Part shown: piece by piece, positions 9,046 to 19,700 of the stretch
Position numbering within the stretch: the first letter of the stretch is position 1
Layout: each line of letters starts with the position of its first letter
From: Heliocidaris erythrogramma
Taxonomy: Eukaryota; Echinodermata; Echinoidea; Camarodonta; Echinometridae
NCBI GenBank assembly: GCA_025617745.1
Contig: CM046869.1
Location: 1,510,823-1,574,822 of the forward strand
DNA length: 64,000 nucleotides
Reading direction: 5' to 3'
Notes under the pieces: model-generated
The model's database searches: none
Told to the model about the DNA's origin: nothing
What the model saw: only the letters and a program-made list of their open reading frames with translations
Position numbers and translations under genes: made by a program

Positions 9046-9049
<4 letters not shown>

Positions 9050-9089
<40 letters not shown>
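9050..9089. repeat. AT microsatellite
   Basis: Uninterrupted (AT)n of about 40 bp just outside the PLE right arm and before the structured element at 9096. Confidence 0.95.
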
Positions 9090-9090
<1 letters not shown>

Positions 9091-9095
9091 CTCTA

Positions 9096-9233
9096 TATGT
9101 ACCTTAGCAGGACAGTGCTTTGTTAGGAGCATTGTCTGAATGTCCTGCTAATGTCCGCGAGTGTCCTGCTAATGTACAGCAATGTATTGTGACGGAATAA
9201 ACCTCATTGTTCACTGTCCCGCTAACGTACCAT
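9096..9233. mobile_element. Structured short element 1 with four copies of a GTCCTGCTAATGTAC-type motif
   Basis: About 138 bp. The ends are imperfect inverted repeats (GTACCTTAGCAGGACAGT at 9100-9117; ACTGTCCCGCTAACGTAC at 9213-9230). Two more motif copies lie inside in the right-end orientation (9141-9154, 9161-9177). The segment GACGGAATAAAC near 9190 is shared with element 2. It is probably a MITE-like or foldback unit. No open frame. Confidence 0.6.
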
Positions 9234-9258
9234 CCAGTGATATATACATATATATAAA

Positions 9259-9408
9259 CGACTAATGGGTACATTAGGAGGACAGTTTTTGTTCTTTTTC
9301 TTTGTTCAACTGTCGACCTAATGTACCAACTGTCGACCTAATGTAGGGGTCGCTATTATGACGGAATAAACTGCATTGTTAGGTGTCGACTTAATGTACC
9401 CGTTAGTC
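9259..9408. mobile_element. Structured short element 2, sister of element 1
   Basis: About 150 bp. GACTAATGGG (9259-9269) pairs with CCGTTAGTC (9399-9408). Left motif GTACATTAGGAGGACAGT (9269-9286) faces CTGTCGACCTAATGTAC (9310-9326), a second copy (9330-9345) and GTGTCGACTTAATGTAC (9383-9399). Layout and the GACGGAATAAAC block match element 1, but the motif differs consistently (GTCGACCTAATGT instead of GTCCTGCTAATGT). Confidence 0.6.
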
Positions 9409-9420
9409 AAATATAAGTAT

Positions 9421-9444
9421 ACATATATATATATACATGTATAA

Positions 9445-9484
<40 letters not shown>
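9421..9484. repeat. AT/TATACA microsatellite
   Basis: Tract of TA and TATACA units, mostly perfect (AT)n after 9448, flanking the pair of structured elements. Confidence 0.9.
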
Positions 9485-9485
<1 letters not shown>

Positions 9486-11043
9486 GAGAGAAATGTTCCT
9501 CTAACACAACGCTGGTGCTCACTTATTGCTTAGTGGAAAGTAGAGTGGGAGAAACGATCACTGTGAGACGGTAGTAGCTTATATTATCCTCCTTTATTCG
9601 GAGTCTTTCAATCTATGATCTTTATCAGGAAGTAAGTGTTAGTCGAGTTGCTTTTTAAGATGACATTTTCAAACGAAGTTTCGCCCTTAGGGCTTTATCA
9701 AATATGATTAATTTGAATGAATCGTGATTAATTTATCAAATATCCACATACACATCCATAAACTGAGCTAGAGCACAAATTAGAGCCCCAAAAGAGCACA
9801 ACTTTTCCGAACGACCCACACGTTCCTTGTATGTATGCAAAGTGTAATTTATCAAAAGAAAATGAGAAAGTAATAACTGCACCTTGAAAGCCTAATCAAA
9901 GTATAACACTAACTTTCATATCTTTATTTTTTTTTTAAATGATCAGTTGCGGATTAGGGATTCTTGGGGGGATATATATATGTGTTTGTGTGTTTATATT
10001 TAAACATTAAAAATAATATATACACAATAGATACATATGGGGGCTGGGGTTTGAGGGGGCTGGGTCCCATCCCAACCTGAGGAAATTCAGACATCTCAAG
10101 GCGTAGGCCTACATAATGCACAAAATTGTACTAACTTTTGAAAGAAAATGTATGGATAAATCAGTACACGAAGAGCTCCCCAACCTTTCATTTAGAGACT
10201 GCGGATTCTCAGAATGAGAATGACCCCCAGGTGTATTATGATGATATTTCCTATCTTTCAAAGGAAAAAATAATGGTACATTTGGCTTTACCCTAAGACA
10301 ATTACATAAATTACTGATCCAAATAATTAGAAAAGGTCCTAAAATAACTAAGTTGAATTTCGATACTTTAGTTAATATTTGTTCGATATACAAAATTGAC
10401 TAGTAATGTTGTTGAATCATGTAATAGGGTATAACGGAATTAGGTGACAGGCCGGGGTCATTTTCATGATCATAAGAAGTGAAGGTTCGGGCTGTATTTT
10501 CTATAGCTACCCCCCCCCCCCCCACCGAGAATAGCCCCTCCCCTTATTACTTTCTTTCCCCATTTTCCCTCCTTTTCTCATTATTGGCCAAAAGTCCCCA
10601 TGGATTCGTCACTATTATAAGATTATATTGGAGCAATTTCGATATTGATATTTCACTTACTTAGGAATCCAATCTCACACTCTCACCTGTTTTGGTATTT
10701 GTCTCAGTATATTAATTTCACATGACCCAGGAAGACGAATAGACTTTGGTTTATTATGTATTCGTAATCTTACTGCATTTATGTTACAGCAATTCGAATC
10801 GAAAAGATAATTAATGCAGTTAAAATATGTTAGGAAACGTTATTTCACCTTGACAGATGACATTTGACAGAGTAATATACGTGCCGATCCTGTATTCCTG
10901 GCAAGTATCGCTAAGTGAAGAGGTAACTGCCCTCTCCTGTTTTGTCTCAAGATCGTTGCTTTTCGATCTATCAAATGCTGAATCACTTCTTCGTTCACGC
11001 TGTAGAAAGGCAACACGAAAATTTTTTAGGTTTGACATTTCAT
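9485..11043. other. Non-coding spacer
   Basis: I see no coding exon. 9655-9720 on the minus strand reads TTGATAAAGCCC TAA GGGCGAAAC, resembling a decayed PLE terminal or hammerhead-like core without stem I. A run of 14 C lies at 10510-10523. The rest is AT-rich unique sequence. Confidence 0.5.
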
Positions 11044-11309
11044 GAACGTAGAAAAGTTGCGTACACTGAAGGTTTTTTTAAATATATATTTGTGATCTTA
11101 TGTGGTCCTAAAACAATTTCAGGTTTGTTGCCCAAATGGCAACCTTGAGCAATTTTCATAATTTGCATAAATCCAAAATGGCGCCTGGTAGCCATATTGA
11201 AACCGAACTTTGGAACTACATGCTAGTGTATAGGGGTTTCGAGGGGCGTAGAATTTTTTATTTTTTACAAACAAAAATCAACTTCAGTGTACGCAACTTT
11301 TCTAGGTTC
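11044..11309. mobile_element. Short TIR element (MITE-like), 266 bp
   Basis: GAACGTAGAAAAGTTGCG at 11044 and the reverse complement of GAACCTAGAAAAGTTGCG ending at 11309 continue to match through TACACTGAAG. The inside contains no ORF of note. No clear target duplication was found. Confidence 0.65.
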
Positions 11310-13245
11310 GCTATTGACTACATAGGAGTGTCAGACTAAATCAGTTTGCTTTGGTTAGTCTGATTCATTATGGAAGAAAATGGGCTTTCGTTCAAAATTT
11401 TCAGAGATTAGCAAAACTATACATTTTTATAATCGTTAGAACATGGGAAATTCAAAACCTCAAAACCTACAATAAGTAGGTTCTTGGATCAGTCGATTTT
11501 GTGTTTTTGATACAAATGGGTAGTTTCATTATCATGTCTCAAGTTTGTGAGTCGTAATTCGACTTAAAATATGTTTTTAGGGCATTTTAAAATGACTCCT
11601 TTTTTCACCTGTCCAGCTAATGAATGTTTGGAGAGCTTTTGTAATACTTTTATTCAATGCCAAATTACTACTTTACTTCTAAAAGTATTAAATTGATTTT
11701 TGGATTGAGTAATGAATAGGTCCTCTTGGAGCAACGTGTCAAAATTCAGCCTAATCTGATAATCCCTTCATACCGGTTGCTATGGCCATTTGAATACCCA
11801 GTTTTACTTGGGCGCACACAGAGAGCGAAGGTTTAGCACTCTTTTGTTCCGAACTTTAATGGCCATTTTCTCTGAATAGGATTTATTGATTGCTGGTTAC
11901 ATACTGATTTTAAATGTGATGTTTAAAGTAGCTATTCAAAGAAAATCACAAATATGGCAATTAATGTATCACTAGAAACTGGGAAGCTTACAGATGGCAA
12001 TCGTATAAGTTTTATAGTTTTATATAACACAAATAAAAGCTCTTCTCAGCATCTGGAATATCCGAGGATTCGCCAGAAATATAGCGATGTTTTGATGTCG
12101 TCACACTCGGGATCGATCCTGCTTAAGCAGACGACGTCCTATAATGAATGAACGTAATTGCAATGCAATTATTTATCAAATTATAAAGAGTTTGGTGTAT
12201 TTAAACATGACCTTATTTCACACCAACTGATTCTGATAGCCAGAACCGTTTGATTGTAAATACACAGGAGAAGGGTCAATGATCAATGAAATAAACCCCA
12301 CTTTCAAATTGAAAAGCCCTCCGAATAATAGCAGGATGGTATTCGTTCCCTCTTGAAACGCGGAACATGCCCCGGTGCAAGCAGCTGAAAATACAATGGC
12401 GTCTTATTTTGTTTACAAGTGACTGATTCCTTTATTTTTTTTAACGCTGCATTTTTCATCAAAATAATACCATACACGAAGTTAAGAGTGAGGCAACAGA
12501 CTAACATTAAGACTGACGCTAGTGAAGGAAGAGAAATAAGTGAAGAGGAGATGACAAAATAGGCTCTGAAAAATGTGTAAGATGTTATGGGACATCGTCT
12601 GCTTAGACAGGACTGGTCCATGGTGTGTCGTCACATATCTCAGCAGCGTTCGAGGAGCTCTTCAGCTGCTATATCGGGGGCTGTATTTCACCGTTTTATA
12701 ATTGATAATAATCATTACTTCAAATGTTTCCAAGCGTTGAATTTGGATAACCTTGTTTAATTTATGCCATCTATGCAATAATAATTATTAAGCCAATATT
12801 TAAAATCATTAAAGTTCTACTTTAAAGGTGTTATCATTGAGTAAACTAGACAAGTGATATACCATTGGAAAGCTGATAATCTCTACTTTCAGAAAATGTA
12901 TAAAACAAGAAAAAAAATAATTTTGGCGACTTATTGTAGGTTTTGAGGCGTCTGGTCACATCTAGTTCCTTATTATCAAAGGTTCATCGAAACCATTACT
13001 CAAGCCACAATTTTTTCTTCTATTTTTCCTCGTTCATATGACATAGCACTAAGAGACGGAAGCGATATAATATGTCATTTAAAAAACTATCCCTGCTTGA
13101 CATGTCATTATCACTTCTATTGTTCTCTTATAAAAAAATTTCTTCCAACAGATAAAAAATTCTAAAACAACGTTAATGATTAAAAAAAAAAAAAAGCACA
13201 TACTTATTACCCAAAAGGGTGATAAATACTGATTGTGTACCTTAC
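11310..13245. other. Spacer or 3' intron downstream of the ankyrin gene
   Basis: This is AT-rich sequence without a supported exon. It should contain the intron after the 13246-13380 exon. I looked on the minus strand for a following ankyrin-like exon and did not find one that joins in phase. A 105-codon minus frame at 12304-12621 has a hydrophobic middle but nothing else to support it. Confidence 0.4.
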
Positions 13246-13380
13246 TGCTGCATAGTGGAGCGCCGTCAATCCTTCTTGATCCTCTATCTCCACGTCTGCG
13301 TTGCTATCAAGTAACAATCCAACACATTCTGAATATCCTGACTTCGCTGAGAGCATCAGTGGTGTTACACCTCTAGGAGT
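13246..13380 (-). CDS. Ankyrin-repeat exon, downstream of the giant exon
   Basis: This is a 135-bp (45-codon) exon, phase 0 at both ends. The acceptor is TTTTACAG before 13380 and the donor GTAAGG follows 13246. The translation starts TPRGVTPLMLSAKSGYSECV and ends in DQEGLTALHYAA, that is one complete and one partial ankyrin repeat. It joins the giant exon exactly: NGADINQQ then TPRGVTPLM keeps the 33-residue register. Its sequence is clearly diverged from the near-identical repeats upstream, as expected for the conserved edge of the repeat domain. Downstream exons were not found in the window. Confidence 0.85.
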
Positions 13381-13706
13381 CTGTAAAAGTATGTCCGAAA
13401 ATTGTCTTCAGGCTTAATGAAATAACAGAAACATTGAAATGCATCAACATGTATCCGCCATTACTTTCTCTATTCCCGTCATAAAGAAGAATATACCACT
13501 GTGTTCACTGCGTGATCCTGCCGTATGCATTCACGGCAGTCTTGTGGTAGGAATATTGGAAATGGAATCCGAAATATTTGTGATCTGATGGAATTTTGTA
13601 TGAAACATTACAATACAATAAGAATATTATCGTAACATAGATTGAAGTTGAACACACATAAGCAGTTAAGCACGAATAGTCATTATTTTCTTGAAAAGCA
13701 ACTGAC
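13381..13706 (-). other. Intron of the ankyrin gene
   Basis: 326 bp between donor GTCAGT (13706-13701) and acceptor CAG (13383-13381, minus strand). Both sites agree with consensus and preserve the reading frame. The frame that runs on from the giant exon past the donor reaches a stop at 13683. Confidence 0.8.
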
Positions 13707-16700
13707 CTGCTGATTGATATCTGCACCATTCCGTAGCAAGAAAACTGAAAGAAGATGGTGACCTCTTTCAGCTGCAAGATGAAGAGGGTTAAATCCTCTA
13801 CTCGTTGTTGAAGAAAGATTTGCACCTTCTGATAAAGAATAGTGTAAAAAATCAACATCGCCTTTTATGGATGCTAGATGAAGGGGTGAATAGCCTGATA
13901 AGTCATTGTTTCTAATATCTGCTCCATGACTAACAAGATACTTTATTATGGCAAGATGACCCATAACTAAGGCAACACAAAGGGGTGTTTCTCCATTTCT
14001 GTCTGCTTTATTCATGTCTGCGCCATGGCAAATTAGATGTTGAACGATAATCAGATGATCATTTCGGGATGCCAAGTAAAGGGGTGTCAATCCATCATTG
14101 GTTGGTTTATTCATGTCTGCTCCTTTACTCACGAAATATTGAACGATATCAAGATGACCATTTCGGGATGCCAAGTGAATAGATGTTAATCCAGTAGTGG
14201 TTTGTTTATCCATGTCTGCTCCTTTCTCCACTAGATACTGAACGATAGCAAGATGACCATTTCGGGATGCCAAGTGAAGAGGTGTTAATCCACCATTGTC
14301 TGCCTTATCAATGTCTGCTCCTTTACTCACGAGATATTGAACGATATCAAGATGACCTTTTCTTGAAGACAACTGAAGTGGAACCATACCTGTATAGTCA
14401 ATCCCGTTAACTTCTCCTCCATTGTTTACTATGTATTCAACAACACTCAGATGACCGAAGTATGATGCTTGATGAAGAGGTGTTCCATCTTTACTAAGTC
14501 CACTAAGGTTTGCTCCTTTATCCACTAGATACTCGACAATATCCAGATGACCTTTTTGTGCAGCAAAATGAAGAGGTGTATGGCCTCTATTATCACTATT
14601 ATGTATACATGCCCCTAAACTCTGAAGATATCTAACAATGTTTAGGCAACCAGAGATTGAAGCCCCGTGAAGAGGGTTAACCCCAGCATCGTCTGCCTTA
14701 TTCATGTCCGCTCCTTTACTCCCGAGATATTGAACGATATCAAAATGACCATTTCGGGATGCCAAGTGAATAGATGCTAATCCAGTAGTGGTTTGTTTAT
14801 CCATGTCTGCTCCTTTCTCCACTAGATACTGAACGATAGCAAGATGACCATTTCTGGATGCCAAGTGAAGAGGTGTTAATCCACCATTGTCTGCCTTATC
14901 AATGTCTGCTCCTTTACTCACGAGATATTGAACGATATCAAGATGACCTTTTCTTGAAGACAACTGAAGTGGAACCATACCATTATAGTCTGCCTCGTTA
15001 ACTTCTCCTCCATTGTTTACTATGTATTCAACAACATTCAGATGACCGAAGTATGATGCTTGATGAAGAGCTGTTCCATCCTTACTTTGTCCACTAAGGT
15101 TTGCTCCTTTATCCACGAGATACTTGACAATATCCAGATGGCCTTTTTGTGCAGAAATATGAAGAGGTGTACGGCCTTTATTATCACTATTATGTATACA
15201 TGCCCCTAAACTATGAAGATATCTAACAATGTTTAGGCAACCAGACTTTGAAGCCCAGTGAAGAGGGTTAACCCCAGCATCGTCTGCCTTATTCATGTCT
15301 GCTCCTTTCCCAACTAGATGTTGAACGATATCAAGATGACCATTTTGGGATGCTAAGTGAAGAGATGTAAATCCATCATTGTCTGTCTTATCAATGTCTG
15401 CTCCTTTCTCCACTAGATGTTGAACGATATCCAGATGACCTTTTTTTGAAGCCAAGTGAAGAGGTGTCAATCCATCATTGATCGGTTTATTCATGTCTGC
15501 TTCTTTACTCACGAGATATTGAACGATATCCAGATGGCCACGTTGTGCAGCAAAATGAAGAGGTGTACGGCCTTTATTATCACTATTATGTATACATGCT
15601 CCTTTACTCACGAGATATTGAACGATATCAAGATGACCTTCTCTTGAAGACAACTGAAGAGGAACCATACCATTATAGTCTGCCTCGTTAACTTCTCCTC
15701 CATTCTCCACTAGATGTTGAACGATATTAAGATGACCATTTTGGGATACTAAGTGAAGAGATGTCAATCCATCATTGTCTGTCTTATCAATGTCTGCTCC
15801 TTTCTCTACTAGATGTTGAACGATATCAAGATGACCTTTTCTAGAAGACAACTGAAGAGGAACCCTACCATTATAGTCAATCTCGTTAACTTCTCCTCCA
15901 TTGTTTACTATGTATTCAACAACATTTAGATGACCGAAGTATGATGCTTGATGAAGTGGTGTTCCATCCTCACTAAGTTCACTAATGTTTGCTCCTTTAT
16001 CCACGAGATACTCGACAATATCCAGATGGCCTTTTTGTGCAGCAATATGAAGAGGTGTACGGCCTTTATTATCACTATTATGTATACATGCCCCTAAACT
16101 ATGAAGATATCTAACAATGTTTAGGCAACCAGAGAATGAAGCCCAGTGAAGAGGGTTAAACCCAGCATCGTCTGCCTTATTCATGTCTGCTCCTTTCTCC
16201 ACTAGATGCTGAACGATATCAAGATGACCATTTTGGGATGCTAAGTGAAGAGATGTCAATCCATCATTGTCTGTCTTATCAATGTCTGCTCCTTTCTCCA
16301 CTAGATGACCTTTTTTTGAAGCCAAGTGAAGAGGTGTCAATCCATCAATGGTTGGTTTATTCATGTCTGCTCCTTTATTCACGAGATATTGAACGATATC
16401 AAGATGACCATTTTGGGATGCCAAGTGAAGAGAAGTCAATCCATCATTGTCTGTCCTATTAATGTCTGCTCCTTTCTCTACTAGATGTTGAACGATATCA
16501 AGATGACCATTTTGGGATGCTAAGTGAAGAGATGTTAATCCATCATTGTCTGTCTTATCAATGTCTGCTCCTTTACTCACAAGATGTTGAACGATATCAA
16601 GATGACCTTTTCTAGAAGACAACTGAAGAGGAACCCTACCATTATAGTCAATCTCGTTAACTTCTCCTCCATTGTTTACTATGTATTCAACAACATTTAG

Positions 16701-19700
16701 ATGACCGAAGTATGATGCTTGATGAAGTGGTGTTCCATCCTCACTAAGTTCACTAATGTGTGCTCCTTTATCCACTAGAAACTCGACAATATCCAGATGG
16801 CCATGTTGTGCAGCAAAATGAAGAGGTGTACGGCCTCTATTTTCACTATTATGTATACATGCCCCTAAACTATGAAGATATCTAACAATGTTTAGGTAAC
16901 CACGGATTGAAGCCCAGTGAAGAGGGTTAATCCCAGCATCGTCTGCCTTATTCATGTCTGCTCCTTTCTCCACTAGATACTGAACTATATCAAGATGACC
17001 TTTTTTTGAAGCCAAGTGAAGAGGTGTCAATCCATCATTGGTTGGTTTATTCATGTCTGCTCCTTTACTCACGAGATATTGAACGATATCAAGATGACCA
17101 TTTTGGGATGCCAAGTGAAGAGGAACCAAACCATTATAGTCTGTCTCGTTAACTTCTCCTCCATTGTTTACTATGTATTCAACAACATTCAGATGACCGA
17201 AGTATGATGCTTGATGAAGAGGTGTTCCTTCCTTACTGTGTCCACTAAGGTTTGCTCCTTTATCCACTAGATACTCGACAATATCCAGATGGCCTTGTTG
17301 TGCAGCAAAATGAAGAGGTGTACGGCCTCTATTATCACTATTATGTATACATGCCCCTAAACTATGAAGATATCTAACAATGTTTAGGTAACCAGAGAAT
17401 GAAGCCCTGTGAAGAGGGTTAATCCCAGCATCGTCTGCCTTATTCATGTCTGCTCCTTTCTCCACTAGATACTGAACTATATTCAGATGACCGTTTTCTG
17501 AAGCCGAGTGAAGAGATGTCCATCCATCATTGTCTGTCTTATCAATGTCTGCTCCTTTCTCCACTAGATGTTGAACGATATCCAGATGACCATTACGCGA
17601 TGCCAAGTGAAGAGGTGTTAATCCACCATTGTCTGCCTTATTCATGCCTGCTCCTTTCTCCACTAGATGTTGAACGATATCCAGATGACCTTCTCTTGAA
17701 GCCAAGTGAAGAGGTGTCAATCCATAATTGGTTGGTTTATTCATGTCTGCTCCTTTACTCACAAGATATTGAACGATATCAAGATGACCTTCTCTAGAAG
17801 ACAACTGAAGAGGAACCCTACCATTATAGTCAATCTCGTTAACTTCTCCTCCATTGTTTACTATGTATTCAACGACATTTAGATGACCGAAGTATGATGC
17901 TTGATGAAGTGGTGTTCCATCCTCACTAAGTTCACTAATGTGTGCTCCTTTATCCACTAGAAACTCGACAATATCCAGATGGCCTTTTTGTGCAGAAATA
18001 TGAAGAGGTGTACGGCCTTTATTATCACTATTATGTATACATGCCCCTAAACTATGAAGATATCTAACAATGTGTAGGCAACCAGAGAATGAAGCCCAAT
18101 GAAGAGGTTTAAACCCAGCATCGTCTGCCTTATTCATGTCTGCTCCTTTCTCCACTAGATGCTGAACGATATCAAGATGACCATTTTGGGATGCTAAGTG
18201 AAGAGATGTAAATCCATCATTGTCTGTCTTATCAATGTCTGCTCCTTTCTCCACTAGATGTTGAACGATATCCAGATGACCTTTTTTTGAAGCCAAGTGA
18301 AGAGGTGTCAATCCATCAATGGTTGGTTTATTCATGTCTACTCCTTTATTCACGAGATATTGAACGATATCAAGATGACCATTTTGGGATTGCAAGTGAA
18401 GAGAAGTCAATCCATCATTGTCTGTCCTATTAATGTCTGCTCCTTTCTCTACTAGATGTTGAACGATATCAAGATGACCATTTTGGGATGCTAAGTGAAG
18501 AGATGTTAATCCATCATTGTCTGTCTTATCAATGTCTGCTCCTTTACTCACAAGATGTTGAACGATATCAAGATGACCTTTTCTAGAAGACAACTGAAGA
18601 GGAACCCTACCATTATAGTCAATCTCGTTAACTTCTCCTCCATTGTTTACTATGTATTCAACAACATTTAGATGACCGAAGTATGATGCTTGATGAAGTG
18701 GTGTTCCATCCTTACTGGGTCCACTAAGGTGTGCTCCTTTATCCACTAGATACTCGACAATATCCAGATGGCCTTTTTGTGCAGCAAAATGAAGAGGTGT
18801 ACGGCCTTTATTATCACTATTATGTATACATGCCCCTAAACTATGAAGATATCTAACAATGTTTAGGTAACCACGGATTGAAGCCCAGTGAAGAGGGTTA
18901 ATCCCAGCATCGTCTGCCTTATTCATGTCTGCTCCTTTCTCCACTAGATACTGAACTATATCAAGATGCCCTTTTTTTGAAGCCAAGTGAAGAGGTGTCA
19001 ATCCATCATTGGTTGGTTTATTCATGTCTGCTCCTTTACTCACGAGATATTGAACGATATCAAGATGACCATTTTGGGATGCCAAGTGAAGAGGAACCCA
19101 ACCATTATAGTCTGTCTCGTTAACTTCTCCTCCATTGTTTACTATATATTCAACAACATTCAGATGACCGAAGTATGATGCTTGATGAAGAGGTGTTCCT
19201 TCCTTACTGTGTCCACTAAGGTTTGCTCCTTTATCCACTAGATACTCGACAATATCCAGATGGCCTTGTTGTGCAGCAAAATGAAGAGGTGTACGGCCTT
19301 TATTATCACTATTATGTATACATGCCCCTAAACTATGAAGATATCTAACAATGTTTAGGTAACCAGAGAATGAAGCCCAGTGAAGAGGGTTAATCCCAGC
19401 ATCGTCTGCCTTATTCATGTCTGCTCCTTTCTCCACTAGATACTGAACTATATTCAGATGACCGTTTTCTGAAGCCGAGTGAAGAGATGTCCATCCATCA
19501 TTGTCTGTCTTATCAATGTCTGCTCCTTTCTCCACTAGATGTTGAACGATATCCAGATGACCTTTTTTTGAAGCCAAGTGAAGAGGTGTCAATCCATCAT
19601 TGGTTGGTTTATTCATGTCTGCTCCTTTACTCACAAGATATTGAACGATATCAAGATGACCTTCTCTTGAAGACAACTGAAGAGGAACCATACCATTATA

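Noticed and set aside
9096-9408. CRISPR-like array
   Set aside because: Repeats are in both orientations, spacing is irregular and the genome is eukaryotic.
12304-12621. 105-codon minus frame with a hydrophobic middle
   Set aside because: No family, splice or promoter evidence was found; its length is compatible with chance in AT-rich DNA.
12600-12690. Terminal exon of the ankyrin gene (frame PDIAAEELLERC then stop)
   Set aside because: An acceptor-like TACAG precedes it, but joining it to the 13246 donor puts it in the wrong phase.
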